In this document: one piece after another, positions 27,120-38,810 of the stretch
Layout of the letters: each line of letters opens with the position of its first letter
Position numbering within the stretch: the first letter of the stretch is position 1
NCBI GenBank assembly: GCA_030696085.1
Contig: JAUYNL010000029.1
Coordinates: forward strand, 1-64,000
Direction: 5' to 3'
DNA length: 64,000 nt
Source of the DNA: Luteolibacter sp.
GTDB taxonomy: Bacteria; Verrucomicrobiota; Verrucomicrobiia; Verrucomicrobiales; Akkermansiaceae
Notes under the pieces: generated by a model
Database searches by the model: none
What the model saw: the letters and a program-made list of their open reading frames with translations, nothing else
What the model was told of the DNA's origin: nothing
Program-made: the position numbers and the translations under genes

Positions 27120-27827
27120 TCAGTTCTCGTCGTTCTTTTTCGCGGGAGCGAAATTGAGTGTGGCAGGAACCGGGTGATCCTTCTTGAGAGATAGCAAGTA
27201 AGAGATCAGGGCTTTGGCGTCTGAGTCTGGCACCAGTTCGCGACCGGGACCGGCATCGATTGGAAGCGCGTCATCAGAGGGGTTGCCTTTCACCTCGCGA
27301 TTTACGAAGAGGAATGGATGCGGCGGACAGGTGGAGTTCCAGAGCTCGGTATTTGCACGCGGATTGTATAGGTGGGAGTAGAGCCATTGTTCGGAATTCA
27401 CTCCGGCAGCGAGGAGGTATTCGAGACGGCGACCGAGGTTTGAGAGGTCCGGTCCCATCCGCATGAGGCCGATCTGCGCGAAGGTTTCTCCATTGAAATC
27501 GTAGGCATTGGTTTCGCGGCGGGTGTCGCCACGGTCCGGATCATTTTTCAAACCACCCCAGTCCGGGCGATAGAGGTCGTTGCCAGCATAAGTGGGGCGC
27601 ACCACCTGGGTGTGGCAGAGGTAGCAGCCGTTCTCGGCATAGACCTTGGCTCCATCCGTCACGCGTCCGCTGCGTTTCGGGATAAAAATTCCCGCGCTTG
27701 TGGCTTTCTCCTCAGGAAACGGAAGCGCCGCGAGGTCGCGCATCTTGAGATAGGGAACCACAATGATTGCAAGCCATGCGACGCCGAAGGTGGCGGAAAG
27801 GCCGAGGATGAAGGTGCGGAGGCTCAT
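27120..27827 (-). CDS. CcoO-like membrane monohaem cytochrome c
   Basis: The 235-residue protein has an N-terminal helix (about 5-26) and a haem motif CYLCH (68-72) in the CcoO context ENGCYLCHTQVVRP, followed by MGPDLSNLGRR and HLYNPRAN. These are clear signatures of cbb3 oxidase subunit II. The usual SNMPxYPWL-type segment is replaced by NSTCPPHPFLF. It directly follows the CcoN-like gene, as in cbb3 operons. Its partner lacks oxygen chemistry, so this subunit may only relay electrons. Confidence 0.85.
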   Translation of the reverse strand: MSLRTFILGLSATFGVAWLAIIVVPYLKMRDLAALPFPEEKATSAGIFIPKRSGRVTDGAKVYAENGCYLCHTQVVRPTYAGNDLYRPDWGGLKNDPDRGDTRRETNAYDFNGETFAQIGLMRMGPDLSNLGRRLEYLLAAGVNSEQWLYSHLYNPRANTELWNSTCPPHPFLFVNREVKGNPSDDALPIDAGPGRELVPDSDAKALISYLLSLKKDHPVPATLNFAPAKKNDEN

Positions 27828-27865
27828 GGGAAGGAGATTTGAGATTTGAAATTTAATATTTCGTC

Positions 27866-29365
27866 TCAGTGGGCGGTGGCGTGTCCGGGTCCGGCGTTGT
27901 CGATATCGCCCTCCTCACCGTGTGGGCTGGAGCCGTGGGCGCGAACCAGAAGGGTGGGGTGGGAGCTGCGACGACCGAGGCGCAGCCACATTAAAGCGAG
28001 GTGAATGAAGAAGAAGATGTTTGAAAATAGGATGAGGCACCAGGCGAAGGTGATGGCAACCGCGTAGGGTTCCGCAAATGCGGCCGCGCCGGCCCAGGGT
28101 TGCTGCCAGTCCTCCTGGCCGCCACCCTGAAGTAATCCGCCGAATAGCGCCACCAGCGAGACGGCGATGATGCCATAGACCGAGAACAGGAAATGGATCT
28201 TGATAAGGCGGCGGGAGAGCCACTCGCGGCAGGTGATTCGCGGCACGATGAAGTAGGTGGCCCCGAACATCACCAGACTGAAAAATCCGTAAAGAGCCAG
28301 AATTTCAAAACCATATCCCGAAAGGGAAAACTGCGTGAGGGGCAGCGACGAACCGGGCAGATTGAGCAGCACTGCGGCAATGGCGAGCACGATCAAGCCG
28401 GTGATGCCGGCGACGGTGAAACGCAGCGCCGGGCTTGCTGCCAGCGTCTCGGGACATGAGGTCATCGTGCGGATCGTATTGACGGCGGCGGCGCATGCCG
28501 GAACGAATAACAGGGAGGTGGCGGCGGCACCCAGATAGGGCATGAAATACGGAATTGGCGCACCGACGAGTTTCTGCATTCCGGCCCAGGGTGCGATGAT
28601 GGCGAGCGACCAGAAGCCGAGTTTCGCCAGCGAGTAGCTGTAAACCGGGCGGCCCGTCACTTTGGGCGCGAGATAGTAGGCCGTGCCCAGTGCGACGGGA
28701 GTGAAGAACAGGAATATCATGCCGGAGCGGAACCAGGCATTGATGCCCGCCGCCATCACCGGGTGTCCGGGGAGGCAGTGGAGCAGCGTGTTGGCGGTGA
28801 TGAAGATCCAGGGAAACCAGATCATCGCTGCGAGAAGATACCATTGGGAGATATACACATGGCCTTCCTTGCGGACGCGAAACTGGATGAAGGAGCCGAT
28901 GAGGATGGCGAAATAACTAACCAGCAGGACCGGCCAGGCGAACGAGGGGAACTCCATCCATGGCATCCCGGTGCCGTGACCCAGAAGAATGCCCGCCACT
29001 CCGAGGGTGACGCCGAGGTTCCAGACATGGCCGGCGGTTAGAATGGTGCCGGCCATGGTGCACTCCTTGCGGGAAAGCCGGGCCATCAGCCAGATGATCA
29101 CCGCGAAGGCCGCCTGCATGCCCCAGCCATAGACCAGCGCGTTGATGTGGGCGGGATAGACCCTGCCATAGGTCAGGAGAGGGCATGATGAAAGGAATCC
29201 GGGACTGTGAACCTTCGCGGCGGAGATCACACCTAGCAGGATCGAAACCGCAAGCCAGGCGGCCCCGCTGGTCAGGAAGAACATCACCGGATGGCGCAGC
29301 GAACGGTCGATTCCCGCCCGCAGAAGCGCATCCTGATCGTGGGTGGTGGAAGTGATGGAAGACAT
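27866..29365 (-). CDS. CcoN-like protein lacking catalytic histidines
   Basis: The 499-residue polytopic protein aligns with cbb3 oxidase subunit I (CcoN) over most of its length: LTYGRVYPAHINALVYGWG, YYLAPKVTGRPVYSYSL and ATYFIVPRITCRE are direct counterparts. One low-spin haem His (H73) is kept. No histidine occurs between residues 202 and 390, the stretch that should carry the CuB ligands, the haem b3 ligand and the second low-spin ligand. WYGHNAV is WFRSGMI (211-217), WAGPHHLH is WAGMQKLV (260-267), and the GHVH motif of helix X is absent. The frame is intact and well preserved, which argues for a selected non-catalytic role. A CcoO-like gene follows. Confidence 0.85.
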   Translation of the reverse strand: MSSITSTTHDQDALLRAGIDRSLRHPVMFFLTSGAAWLAVSILLGVISAAKVHSPGFLSSCPLLTYGRVYPAHINALVYGWGMQAAFAVIIWLMARLSRKECTMAGTILTAGHVWNLGVTLGVAGILLGHGTGMPWMEFPSFAWPVLLVSYFAILIGSFIQFRVRKEGHVYISQWYLLAAMIWFPWIFITANTLLHCLPGHPVMAAGINAWFRSGMIFLFFTPVALGTAYYLAPKVTGRPVYSYSLAKLGFWSLAIIAPWAGMQKLVGAPIPYFMPYLGAAATSLLFVPACAAAVNTIRTMTSCPETLAASPALRFTVAGITGLIVLAIAAVLLNLPGSSLPLTQFSLSGYGFEILALYGFFSLVMFGATYFIVPRITCREWLSRRLIKIHFLFSVYGIIAVSLVALFGGLLQGGGQEDWQQPWAGAAAFAEPYAVAITFAWCLILFSNIFFFIHLALMWLRLGRRSSHPTLLVRAHGSSPHGEEGDIDNAGPGHATAH

Positions 29366-29393
29366 CGATGTTGAAATTGGGAGATGGAAAAAA

Positions 29394-30149
29394 TCAGGGC
29401 TTGGTCAATTCTTCCACGGTGAGTTGCGGTTTTCCGACTTCACTGCGAAGCGCGGCCACCTGTTCGGGCTTCACGGCGGGTGCCTTGTTGCCGAAACTGT
29501 TGCGGACGTAGGTGAGAACTCCCGCGATCTGCTCGTCGGTTTGATAGGCCATCGGCGCCATGCCGACAGGGAATTTGTATTCCGTGCCTTTCACGGTGAT
29601 CGGTCCCTGGAGACCGCGGAGTTGGATGCGGATCAGGTTGGAAACCGGGCCGACGACCCACTCCGATCCTGCGAGCGGAGGTGCAATCGGGCCGCCCTCT
29701 CCGTTCTGGCCGTGGCAGGCAGCGCAGACCATGAACTGGACCTTGCCGATCTCCATCAATGCGGGGTTGATCGGGCCATCCACGGCGGGTGCGACATCAA
29801 CTGCCGAGGTGTCCACTGGAGGCGTGGAGGCGAGTTTTTCGGCGGTGGGAGAGCCCGGCACGACTTGATCGGGTTTTTCGACGGCGGCGGGTTTGGAAAT
29901 CGCTAGTTTGGCGGCGACGGCGGGGATCGCAGCGTCAATGGCTGCCTGCGGGAGGGCGGTAGCTTGGGCGGCATCCACTTTGGCCTTGATGTCATATCTC
30001 GGCACGGCGGCGGCGTCCTCAAGCGTCGTGACGGGCTTGCGGGTGACCACAATGATGACCGCCAGCAGCAGGGCGAAGATCAGGAAGCTGCCGATACCCC
30101 ACCAGAACGTGGTGAAGCGGATGATCTGATTGTCGCGATTAGGGTCCAT
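29394..30149 (-). CDS. Membrane-anchored monohaem cytochrome c
   Basis: The 251-residue protein has one membrane helix (about 14-36), an Ala/Pro/Val-rich linker of about 90 residues, and a cytochrome c domain with CAACH (142-146) and YKFPVGMAPMAYQTDEQIAG, where a Met could be the sixth ligand. The linker would let the haem domain reach between complexes. It lies between actF and the CcoN-like gene, which suits electron transfer away from Act. Similarity to the 26311 protein (YVRNSFGN against YVRNNFGN) points to duplication. Confidence 0.87.
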   Translation of the reverse strand: MDPNRDNQIIRFTTFWWGIGSFLIFALLLAVIIVVTRKPVTTLEDAAAVPRYDIKAKVDAAQATALPQAAIDAAIPAVAAKLAISKPAAVEKPDQVVPGSPTAEKLASTPPVDTSAVDVAPAVDGPINPALMEIGKVQFMVCAACHGQNGEGGPIAPPLAGSEWVVGPVSNLIRIQLRGLQGPITVKGTEYKFPVGMAPMAYQTDEQIAGVLTYVRNSFGNKAPAVKPEQVAALRSEVGKPQLTVEELTKP

Positions 30150-30168
30150 GTGAGATTGGAAAGAAAGT

Positions 30169-31479
30169 TCAGTTGGAGAGGTTGGCGGACTCGAGGATGC
30201 GCGGGTCGCGGTTCGGATAGAGCGAGTGCTGGCCGATGGCGCGCAGCAGGAAGAACAGGAAGGCCGAGCCGATGGTCACGAAAGCGAGGATGTCCCCCCA
30301 GAACGCGCCGGGAATGGAGACCTGAATGTCTCCGAAGACCTCGTGATTGATGTTGCCAAGCGAGATGCCGCGCTCGGGGACGCTAATGAGATAGTGGTCG
30401 AGCACATGCATGACGAGCGTGTAGCCGGCCATGATCGAGAGCGTTTTCGGGTTTCTCTTGAGCCATGCCTGGAGCAGGATGACGAAGGGAACGACAAAGT
30501 GGCCGAAGACCAGCACTATCATCGCGGTGTTCCAGTTGCCGGTGTTGCGGATGAGGAAATACGAGGTTTCCTCGGTGATGCCGGCATACCAGATGAGGAA
30601 ATACTGCGAGAAGGCGATATAGGCCCAGAACACGGTGAAGGCGAAGAGCAGTTTGCCCATGATGTGGAAGTGCTCGGGACCGGTGACGTGCTTCAGGTGG
30701 CCCTGGCTCTTGAGCCACGCGCAGACAAGGATGATCACCGCCATCGAGTTGAGCGCCGAACCGGCGAACAGATAGACGCCCCACATCGTGGAGAACCACT
30801 TGTAATCGAGCCCCATCATGAAATCAAAACCGGTGAAGGTGATTGTCAGCGCGAAGATGATCAGCGTGTAGGTCGAGTGGAAACGCGCCTTGAACAGGCG
30901 TGCGGTGCCGGGATTCGGGTCGCTGTCCTGGGCGATGGAAAGTTTTCGCAGGCCGATGATCACCAGACTCAGGCCGACACCCCAGAAGATCACGCGGCCA
31001 TACCAGAACGGCAGGTTCATGAACCAATACTTGTTGTAGAGCAGGTGATCGTGGTGGTGGAGGTATTCCTTCACGTCGCCGGTGGCGGCGCGGTGGGTGT
31101 TCATCCACTCGTAGAGGTATTGCTGGACTTCCGGGCAGAGCAGCGGGATGCCGAAAAGGAACATCCAGGGGTAGGTGGAGCCGAGGTTCTCGAAGGTGCG
31201 GCGCACCGAGGTTCCCCAGCCGGAGTTGGAGACATTGTGGAGCAGCGTCCAGAAGCAGCCGCCGATGGAGAGCGTCAGGAAAAAGTAGAACGCGAACAAC
31301 CAGGAGTAGGCGAAGGAACCGCTGATCTTCTCCGGCGCGAAGAATAGCAGATAGAGGCTGATGAGCGTGCCGACGGCGGCCACGCCCATGGCGATGGCTT
31401 TCACCTTGGCAACCTTCGAGTTGTCGAGGTGATCGCCGTCGATGGCGATGTCTGCGGAAGTGACGTGGTGGTGTGCCAT
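30169..31479 (-). CDS. actF: Alternative complex III subunit ActF
   Basis: The 436-residue membrane protein has about ten predicted helices and matches the quinol:cytochrome c oxidoreductase ActF subunit, with YSWLFAFYFFLTLSIGGCFW, FDFMMGLDYKWFSTMWGVYL and FAYIAFSQYFLIWYAGI-like segments. It is distantly related to the NrfD-like ActC subunit and is part of the membrane arm. It ends the actA-F gene set, with 13 bases to actE. The His-rich N-terminal stretch (AHHHVTSAD) is cytoplasmic by prediction. Confidence 0.92.
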   Translation of the reverse strand: MAHHHVTSADIAIDGDHLDNSKVAKVKAIAMGVAAVGTLISLYLLFFAPEKISGSFAYSWLFAFYFFLTLSIGGCFWTLLHNVSNSGWGTSVRRTFENLGSTYPWMFLFGIPLLCPEVQQYLYEWMNTHRAATGDVKEYLHHHDHLLYNKYWFMNLPFWYGRVIFWGVGLSLVIIGLRKLSIAQDSDPNPGTARLFKARFHSTYTLIIFALTITFTGFDFMMGLDYKWFSTMWGVYLFAGSALNSMAVIILVCAWLKSQGHLKHVTGPEHFHIMGKLLFAFTVFWAYIAFSQYFLIWYAGITEETSYFLIRNTGNWNTAMIVLVFGHFVVPFVILLQAWLKRNPKTLSIMAGYTLVMHVLDHYLISVPERGISLGNINHEVFGDIQVSIPGAFWGDILAFVTIGSAFLFFLLRAIGQHSLYPNRDPRILESANLSN

Positions 31480-31492
31480 TGCGATGGGAAAA

Positions 31493-32140
31493 TTATTTGG
31501 AGGATGCCTTGGCGGCCTGCAGCGTGTGGATGTAGGCGACGATGGCCCAGCGGTCGCGCACCGGAATGTTGTAAGCGTAGCCGCTCATCTGGCCCATGCC
31601 GTTGGTGATGGTATTGAAAAGGCGGCCGTCCGGATAGGTTTCCTGCGTGAGGGCGTTGAGTTTTGCGTTCGGGTTGGCGGCGACGGGCACGCCGTAGCTG
31701 GCGGTGATGCCGTTGCCATCGCCGGATGCGCCGTGGCAGACCGCGCAATAGATGCCGAAGCGTTCCTTGCCACGCAGGATCATCTCTGCGGCGTTTTCGG
31801 AGGTGAGGCCGAGTTCTTCGGGCATGCCGTTGCCGTAATAGTCGCCGACATGGCCGGTGTAATAATAACCGGTCTGACCGCCGAATTCATACTCAGGTAT
31901 TCCGCCGATGACTTTTGCACCTTCTGGATTGAAACCGCGCGGCTGGGTCTGGGAGACGGGCAAGCGGTCGCCCTGGCCGTTGGCGAAGAACGGATCCGGT
32001 TTCTGGGCTTTAAGTTTGTCCTGCTCGTCCATGTCCGGGAAGATCCGGACCGGCGGCTTGGTGAACTTCTGCCCGCGCAGGCCGAAGATGCCGACGACAA
32101 GCAGCGCGATCAGAGCGTAGGCGAGGAAAAAGTAGCGCAT
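31493..32140 (-). CDS. actE: Alternative complex III monohaem cytochrome ActE
   Basis: This 215-residue protein has an N-terminal helix (about 3-21) and a periplasmic cytochrome c domain with CAVCH (132-136) in the context YCAVCHGASGDGNG. MGQMSGYAYNI offers a Met ligand. The ATG at 32140 is chosen because it starts the membrane anchor; the frame extends upstream into an AT-rich spacer. Act complexes use ActE to collect electrons from the ActA/ActB haem and Fe-S chain and to pass them to cytochrome c or the oxidase. Confidence 0.92.
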   Translation of the reverse strand: MRYFFLAYALIALLVVGIFGLRGQKFTKPPVRIFPDMDEQDKLKAQKPDPFFANGQGDRLPVSQTQPRGFNPEGAKVIGGIPEYEFGGQTGYYYTGHVGDYYGNGMPEELGLTSENAAEMILRGKERFGIYCAVCHGASGDGNGITASYGVPVAANPNAKLNALTQETYPDGRLFNTITNGMGQMSGYAYNIPVRDRWAIVAYIHTLQAAKASSK

Positions 32141-32180
32141 CGGGGAGTGGAAATTGGATATTGGAAACTTGAAATTCGGA

Positions 32181-32735
32181 TCAGTCCTCTTCTTCGACGA
32201 GTTCGATGTTGGCACCGCCTATTTCCGCGAGCAGCTCACGGGTGGCGTTGGGGCTGAATTTCGAATCGCGAGCTTCGATGGCGATGAAGAATCCGTCATC
32301 GGTGGCGCGGTGGAATTGCTTGCTGGCGAAGAGCGGGTGGTTGAGGCGCGGAAGCTGGATCAGCGCGAGCAGGCCGAAAAGCACGGTGAAGCCGGAAAAC
32401 AGGATCGTCAGCTCGAACATCACCGGGAAAAAGGCGGGGATGGTGAAGATGTTGGCGGGCTTCGCCTGCACCACGGTCGGATAGATGACGACCTGGGTGG
32501 AGTAGGCGAGGGTGAATGCGGTGGCGGTGCCAGTCATGCCGCCGAAGAAGACGAACCAGGGAAGGATCGAACGCTTGAGCCCCATCGCGCCGTCAAGTCC
32601 GTGGATCGGATAGGGGGAGTAGCAGTCCCATTTCCGGAAGCCGGCGTCGCGGATCTTTTCCGCCGCCTTGTAGAGTGCGGAGGCGCTCTTGAACTCGGCG
32701 AGGTAGCCGTAAACTCGTTTGCGGGTGGTGCTCAC
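32181..32735 (-). CDS. actD: Alternative complex III subunit ActD (DUF3341)
   Basis: The 184-residue protein starts with a small soluble domain (YGYLAEFKSASALYKAAEKI), then YSPYPIHGLDGAMGLKRS, typical of DUF3341, and two membrane helices (about 58-80 and 95-125). It fits the usual ActD length. The gene lies between actC and actE with spacers of 34 and 40 bases containing AT-rich simple sequence. Confidence 0.92.
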   Translation of the reverse strand: MSTTRKRVYGYLAEFKSASALYKAAEKIRDAGFRKWDCYSPYPIHGLDGAMGLKRSILPWFVFFGGMTGTATAFTLAYSTQVVIYPTVVQAKPANIFTIPAFFPVMFELTILFSGFTVLFGLLALIQLPRLNHPLFASKQFHRATDDGFFIAIEARDSKFSPNATRELLAEIGGANIELVEEED

Positions 32736-32743
32736 TGGAAAGA

Positions 32744-32769
32744 AGTTTTCAGTTTCAAGTTTTCAGTTT

Positions 32770-32773
<4 letters not shown>
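32744..32773. repeat. TTTTCAG repeats in the actC-actD spacer
   Basis: Four imperfect copies of TTTTCAG fill the spacer and overlap the actC stop codon (32770-32772). The same heptamer is found at 24217-24236. Related GAAATTTGAAA-like text occurs in other spacers of the operon (27834-27860 and 32146-32176). Confidence 0.5.
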
Positions 32774-34248
<1,475 letters not shown>

Positions 34249-34416
34249 GGTGGGGTAAATGGAAAGTCGTTAGGAAAGGCGGACGGAGACGCAAGACGCA
34301 AGACGGCAAGACTCAAGATGGAAGATACCCCCATTCATTGGCTTGTCGGTCACGGCGTATGTTGTCGGTTTCATGCTCTTCACTTGCGTCTTGTGTCTTG
34401 AAGTCTTGGGTCTTCC

Positions 34417-37400
34417 TCAGACCATGTGGATGGTGGCCTTGCCGATGAACCTGGCGTCCGGCATGTCGGGATTCGGGTTCTTCACGCGGGCCAGATAACT
34501 GGTGCGCGGGCGGGTGCCGATGTAGTTGAGCAGGTCGTAGTTGCGCTCGATGTGCTTGCTGCGGACCAGCGCCGACTTGTCGCCATCGAGCAGGTTTCCG
34601 AAGGTGATGGCATCGGCGGGGCAGGCTTCCTGGCAGGCTGTTTTCACCGAATCCACCGGGATGCGGAGGGTCTTGGTGGTGACCTCCATCTCGGTGGATG
34701 CCTTGCCGGCGACGAGCGCCTCCTGTTTCTGGCCGCGCTTCTGGCGGATGACGGAATCCTTGAGACGCTGCACGCAGTAGGTGCACTTCTCCATCACGCC
34801 GCGCATGCGGACGGTGACGTTCGGGTTCTTCTGGAGGTGATCGGCATCGCCCACGGTTTTCTCACCAAGCGGACCTTTGTAGAGGTTGTGTTTGATGAGC
34901 GGGTTGCGCTTGTTGTAATCGAAGAAATTGAAGCGGCGCGCCTTGTAGGGGCAGTTGTTGGCGCAGTAGCGGGTGCCGATGCAGCGGTTGTAGGCCATCG
35001 CGTTGAGGCCGTCCTCGGTGTGGACGGTGGCGTTGACCGGGCAGACGGTTTCGCAGGGAGCTGACTCGCAATGCACGCAGGCGACCGGTTGCGGAACGAG
35101 CGCCGGGTTGTCGGGATCGAAGGTGTTGTCCTTTTGCGCGGCGAAATACCGGTCCATGCGGATCCAGTGCATTTCACGGCCTTTGGCGACCTGCTCCTTG
35201 CCGACGATGGGGATGTTGTTTTCCGCCTGGCAGGCGACGAGACACGAGTTGCAGCCCATGCAGGCGGAGAGGTCGATGGCCATGGCCCACTGGTGGAGCG
35301 GGTCATTGAGGTGCGGTTGGGCCTTGCCGTCCTTGCCGGGGTTCCATTTCGCGGAGCCTAACGGTTTGTAGAGATAGACATTCGGCGGGGCGTGGGAGTC
35401 GTTGCCCTGTTTCTTGACGTTGGCGAGTTGTGCCTTGAAGTCGCCCTTTTCGTCGTCCGATTCGATGGTGGAAACCTCGCGGGCGAGCGCGCGGCCATAC
35501 ATCGCGCTGTGTTCCTGGACGAGCGCCACCGAGTAGCGTTTGTCCGTGAGTTCGACGGTGGCGCCGGTGGTGAAATAGGTGGTGGCGGAGCCGCGCAGCG
35601 GATAGGCGTTGAAACCGCGGTTGATGCCGACGAGTCCGACATGGGATTGATTGGCGGGCTTGCGGCCGAGTTCGTCGTCCTTGTCGAAGGCCTGGCCGTA
35701 GCCGAGCGGGATGATGAGGGTGTTTTCGGCCTGGCCGAAGGAAACGAGCACGGGGATTTCGAGCGTGCGGCCGTTGACCGTCACCTGGATCATCGGCTGC
35801 TTGCGGTTTTCGCCTTCGCCGTCCGGGCCGACGTCGGCGTATTTGCTTTCAACGCCAAGGATGGTGGAAACCGGTTCGGGTTCGATGATCAGGTCATAGA
35901 TGCCGAGTTCCTTGGCGGTTTTGGGGGCGATGAGCGCGGCATTGTCCCAGGTGAGCTTGGAGATCGGATCCGGAGCTTCCTGAAGCCATGCGTTGTCGAT
36001 CCAACGACCGTCGTAAACCGAGGCGTCGGTGGCGAAAATCACTTCGAGCGCATCCTTGACTGGGGCCGCGGCGAAAGATCCGGCGGCAAGCGGGCTCGCG
36101 ACGGGTGTCGCAAGCGGATAGGAGGAATCGGCCAGGAAGCCATCGCGCAGGAGTTTTTTCCATGCGGACAGATCTTCTCCGCCAAGGGCGGCGAAGGTTT
36201 TGCGGACCTGGTCGTAAGCGGGCGAGGGGGCCTCCTTGTCACCTTCTCCATCAAGGAGTTTTCCGTCGTCCGAAAGCAGTGCGGATAGAATTTCCAGTTC
36301 GGAAACGCAGTTCGGATAGAGCGGCAGGATCATCGGCTGCACCACGGTGTAGGTGCCGCGGGCGCTGCGGGCGTCCGACCACGATTCGAGATAGTGGGCG
36401 GCCGGGATGTGCCAGGTGCTGGCGAAGGCGGTGGCGTTGGTGCGGTCGCTGAGATGGATGCTTGTCTTCACCTTGGCGAGCAGGCCGGCGAAATCGAGGT
36501 CCGCCGGAGCATCGTATATCGGATTGGATGGCGTGAGCAGGAACAAGGTGTCGATGCCGCCACTTTCGATGTCCTTCTTGAGAGCGGCGAGAGAACCGAG
36601 TCCGGTGACTTCGGTCTGTAAGGCGAGCAGGGCCTTGCCTTCGCCAATGTTTTCGAGGGCCAGATTGATCGCCAGGGCGATCTGGTGCACGGCGGGCGAT
36701 TGGCGGGACCCTGCGAGCACCATCGACTTACCGGCATTGCTCTTGAGATCCGCTGCCATGGCCTTGATCCACGCCACTTGCTTGGAATCGGTGATTTCCG
36801 GACTCTCCACGATGCCCGGGACCGCGAGTTCGCGGGCGATCCGGGCGGCGACGAGCGCCACCTGGCTGGCCGCGACTCGCAGGCGATGGTCCGCCATGCC
36901 GCCGGTGAGCGAGAATGCCGCCTCCACGGCATAGAGGCGGTTCATCTTCGCCGCGTCCGGTTTGTGATCGTATGCCTTTCCTTCCGGTTTGCGGCGATCA
37001 AAGAAGGGAGTCACCGGTCCTTGCGGGTCGGTTCCGGCGAAATCGCAGTCGAGCGCGAGTATCCGGTCCGCTTTGGCGAAATCGGCGACGAGTTTCACGC
37101 CATCGCCGAGCACGACCGGTGCCTCGCCCGTCAGCGCCTCATATTGATAGAACTTCGCGGCGGGAAACTTCGCGGAAATGTCCTTGGCGAGGCGCTTGCG
37201 GGTCGGGCTGTCGTCGGCACCGAAGAGAAAACCGATTTTTGCCGACTTGTCGGTGGCGATGGCGGCGATGGCGGCATCGAGTTCCGCGCGTTTGGCGGGC
37301 TTGCCGGACTTGAGGATCTGGCGCGAACGGGAGGGGGAGTAGAGGTCGAGGACCGAAGCCTGGGCAAAGGCATCGGTGCCTTCCGCATCCGGGTGGAGTT

Positions 37401-37794
37401 TGTTAGGGGCCAGCTTGGTGGGGCGGCCCTCGAAGGTGGTGACCACCAGCGGTGTCGCTCCGGTGGCGCGCGGCATGGAGGAGGCGTAATAGGTCGCCTT
37501 GCCGGGGATGATCCACTCGGGGGCCTTGGTGTAGGGGACGATGTAGCTTTCAGGGCGGCGGCAGGCGGCCGTGCCGAATCCGGCGAGCGCGGTGGATGCT
37601 CCCATCAGTTTGAGAAACGAGCGGCGCGAGGTTTCCGCATCGGATTCATCGGCCATTTCGGCGGCTCCCTGTGGAAACTCGCGGTCCAGCCATTCGCGGA
37701 AGGCCGGGGTGTCTTCCAGTTGGCCCGCACTGCGCCAGGAAACGGTGGTTTCGTCGGCGGGGACTTCGGGGTGATGCCAAATGCGCTTGCTCAT
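34417..37794 (-). CDS. actB: Alternative complex III Fe-S subunit ActB
   Basis: The 1125-residue protein fuses a molybdopterin-oxidoreductase-like domain (about 80-750, without the cofactor-binding residues that I would expect) to an Fe-S domain. A twin-arginine-like motif [10 protein letters not shown] (about 56-65) followed by GFGTAAC78 suggests Tat export and lipid anchoring. The Fe-S part holds [48 protein letters not shown] and CTYCVQRL...CQEACPADA, giving ligands for about four clusters. The start at 37794 is chosen by the Act N-terminal motif [10 protein letters not shown]. It passes electrons from quinol toward the ActA/ActE haems. Confidence 0.94.
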   Translation of the reverse strand: MSKRIWHHPEVPADETTVSWRSAGQLEDTPAFREWLDREFPQGAAEMADESDAETSRRSFLKLMGASTALAGFGTAACRRPESYIVPYTKAPEWIIPGKATYYASSMPRATGATPLVVTTFEGRPTKLAPNKLHPDAEGTDAFAQASVLDLYSPSRSRQILKSGKPAKRAELDAAIAAIATDKSAKIGFLFGADDSPTRKRLAKDISAKFPAAKFYQYEALTGEAPVVLGDGVKLVADFAKADRILALDCDFAGTDPQGPVTPFFDRRKPEGKAYDHKPDAAKMNRLYAVEAAFSLTGGMADHRLRVAASQVALVAARIARELAVPGIVESPEITDSKQVAWIKAMAADLKSNAGKSMVLAGSRQSPAVHQIALAINLALENIGEGKALLALQTEVTGLGSLAALKKDIESGGIDTLFLLTPSNPIYDAPADLDFAGLLAKVKTSIHLSDRTNATAFASTWHIPAAHYLESWSDARSARGTYTVVQPMILPLYPNCVSELEILSALLSDDGKLLDGEGDKEAPSPAYDQVRKTFAALGGEDLSAWKKLLRDGFLADSSYPLATPVASPLAAGSFAAAPVKDALEVIFATDASVYDGRWIDNAWLQEAPDPISKLTWDNAALIAPKTAKELGIYDLIIEPEPVSTILGVESKYADVGPDGEGENRKQPMIQVTVNGRTLEIPVLVSFGQAENTLIIPLGYGQAFDKDDELGRKPANQSHVGLVGINRGFNAYPLRGSATTYFTTGATVELTDKRYSVALVQEHSAMYGRALAREVSTIESDDEKGDFKAQLANVKKQGNDSHAPPNVYLYKPLGSAKWNPGKDGKAQPHLNDPLHQWAMAIDLSACMGCNSCLVACQAENNIPIVGKEQVAKGREMHWIRMDRYFAAQKDNTFDPDNPALVPQPVACVHCESAPCETVCPVNATVHTEDGLNAMAYNRCIGTRYCANNCPYKARRFNFFDYNKRNPLIKHNLYKGPLGEKTVGDADHLQKNPNVTVRMRGVMEKCTYCVQRLKDSVIRQKRGQKQEALVAGKASTEMEVTTKTLRIPVDSVKTACQEACPADAITFGNLLDGDKSALVRSKHIERNYDLLNYIGTRPRTSYLARVKNPNPDMPDARFIGKATIHMV

Positions 37795-37841
37795 GTCTGA
37801 CTGCGGAAATTTTTTTGGAAATTGAAAAACGGGCGGGTGAA

Positions 37842-38540
37842 TCAGTGGTGGCAGGTGGCGCAACTTTTCTTCGGATTCACCTGGAACTGCTCCTTGAGCT
37901 TGAGGCCGAGATCCTTGGTGGTCTTCACGCCCTGGTCCTTGGTGTATTTCAGGACGTCGGCGTCTCCGTAGTTGAAATTATAAACCTCCTCAAGCGGACG
38001 CAGGGCATTTTCCGGCGCACGGTGGCAATCCAGGCACCAACCCATCGAATGCGGCTGGTCCTGCCAGACGACCTCCATCTTGTGAACATCTCCGTGGCAG
38101 CTCTGGCAGGAAACGCCGCGGTTGACGTGGGCCGAGTGGTTGAAATAGACAAAATCGGGCGATTTGTGGACGCGCACCCACTCGATCGGCTTGCCATCGT
38201 AGCCGGGGAATGCCGGGTTCATCGATTTGTGGAGCGGCGCGAGTTTCGGACTCTCCCGCTGGACATGCTGGTGGCAGTTCCAACAGGTGTTGCCGCCAGG
38301 CACGTTCGAGTGACCGGAAACCTCGACAAATGAGTGGCAGTAGCGGCAGTCGAGACCTACCTGATCGACGTGGATCTTGTGGGAGAAGGGAATCGGCTGC
38401 GAAGGCTGGTAGCCCACCGTCAGGGTTTTGGGGGTCGCGTAGTAGGTGAAGGCGAGTGCGACGCCTGCCGCTGCGGATCCGGCGCAGACGGCGATTTTCA
38501 GAGGCAGGAGATTGGACCAGCGGGGAAAAATGTTTGCCAT
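37842..38540 (-). CDS. actA: Alternative complex III pentahaem cytochrome ActA
   Basis: The 232-residue protein has an N-terminal helix (about 13-33) and five CxxCH motifs: CRYCH, CWNCH, CQSCH, CLDCH and a terminal CATCH. Additional His residues (FSHKIHVDQ, FNHSAHVNRG) can serve as distal ligands. This is the normal ActA haem count and length. It is the first gene of the act operon. The roughly 270 bases before it (38541-38810) should contain the operon promoter, but I see no distinctive motif there. Confidence 0.94.
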   Translation of the reverse strand: MANIFPRWSNLLPLKIAVCAGSAAAGVALAFTYYATPKTLTVGYQPSQPIPFSHKIHVDQVGLDCRYCHSFVEVSGHSNVPGGNTCWNCHQHVQRESPKLAPLHKSMNPAFPGYDGKPIEWVRVHKSPDFVYFNHSAHVNRGVSCQSCHGDVHKMEVVWQDQPHSMGWCLDCHRAPENALRPLEEVYNFNYGDADVLKYTKDQGVKTTKDLGLKLKEQFQVNPKKSCATCHH

Positions 38541-38810
38541 GGCAAGGGGCGATGCAGTGCGGAGGAGAGAGATTGCCCGTGAAATGAATCACAGGCCGAA
38601 TCCGGGCGACGCCGGGCGCGTCTCGGTGCGCGGGAGGATGCAAACCAAAGCCGTCCTTGCAACGGAAAAAAGAAAATTTGCGGGGACTTCTGATGGGAAA
38701 ACGGACAAACGTGACTCCTTTTGCGTCACGCGCCCGGCCTCGGACGGATCGGTGTCAACCCATTCGATTCGTTTTTGATGGGATTTGCCGGATCGCCGCG
38801 GCTATTTCCA

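Noticed and set aside
27866-29365. Functional cbb3 oxidase
   Set aside because: The CcoN-like subunit lacks CuB and haem b3 ligands and there is no CcoP gene, so normal oxygen reduction is not supported.
30226-31347. 373-residue plus-strand frame opposite actF
   Set aside because: It is a shadow frame; ActF homology on the other strand is clear.
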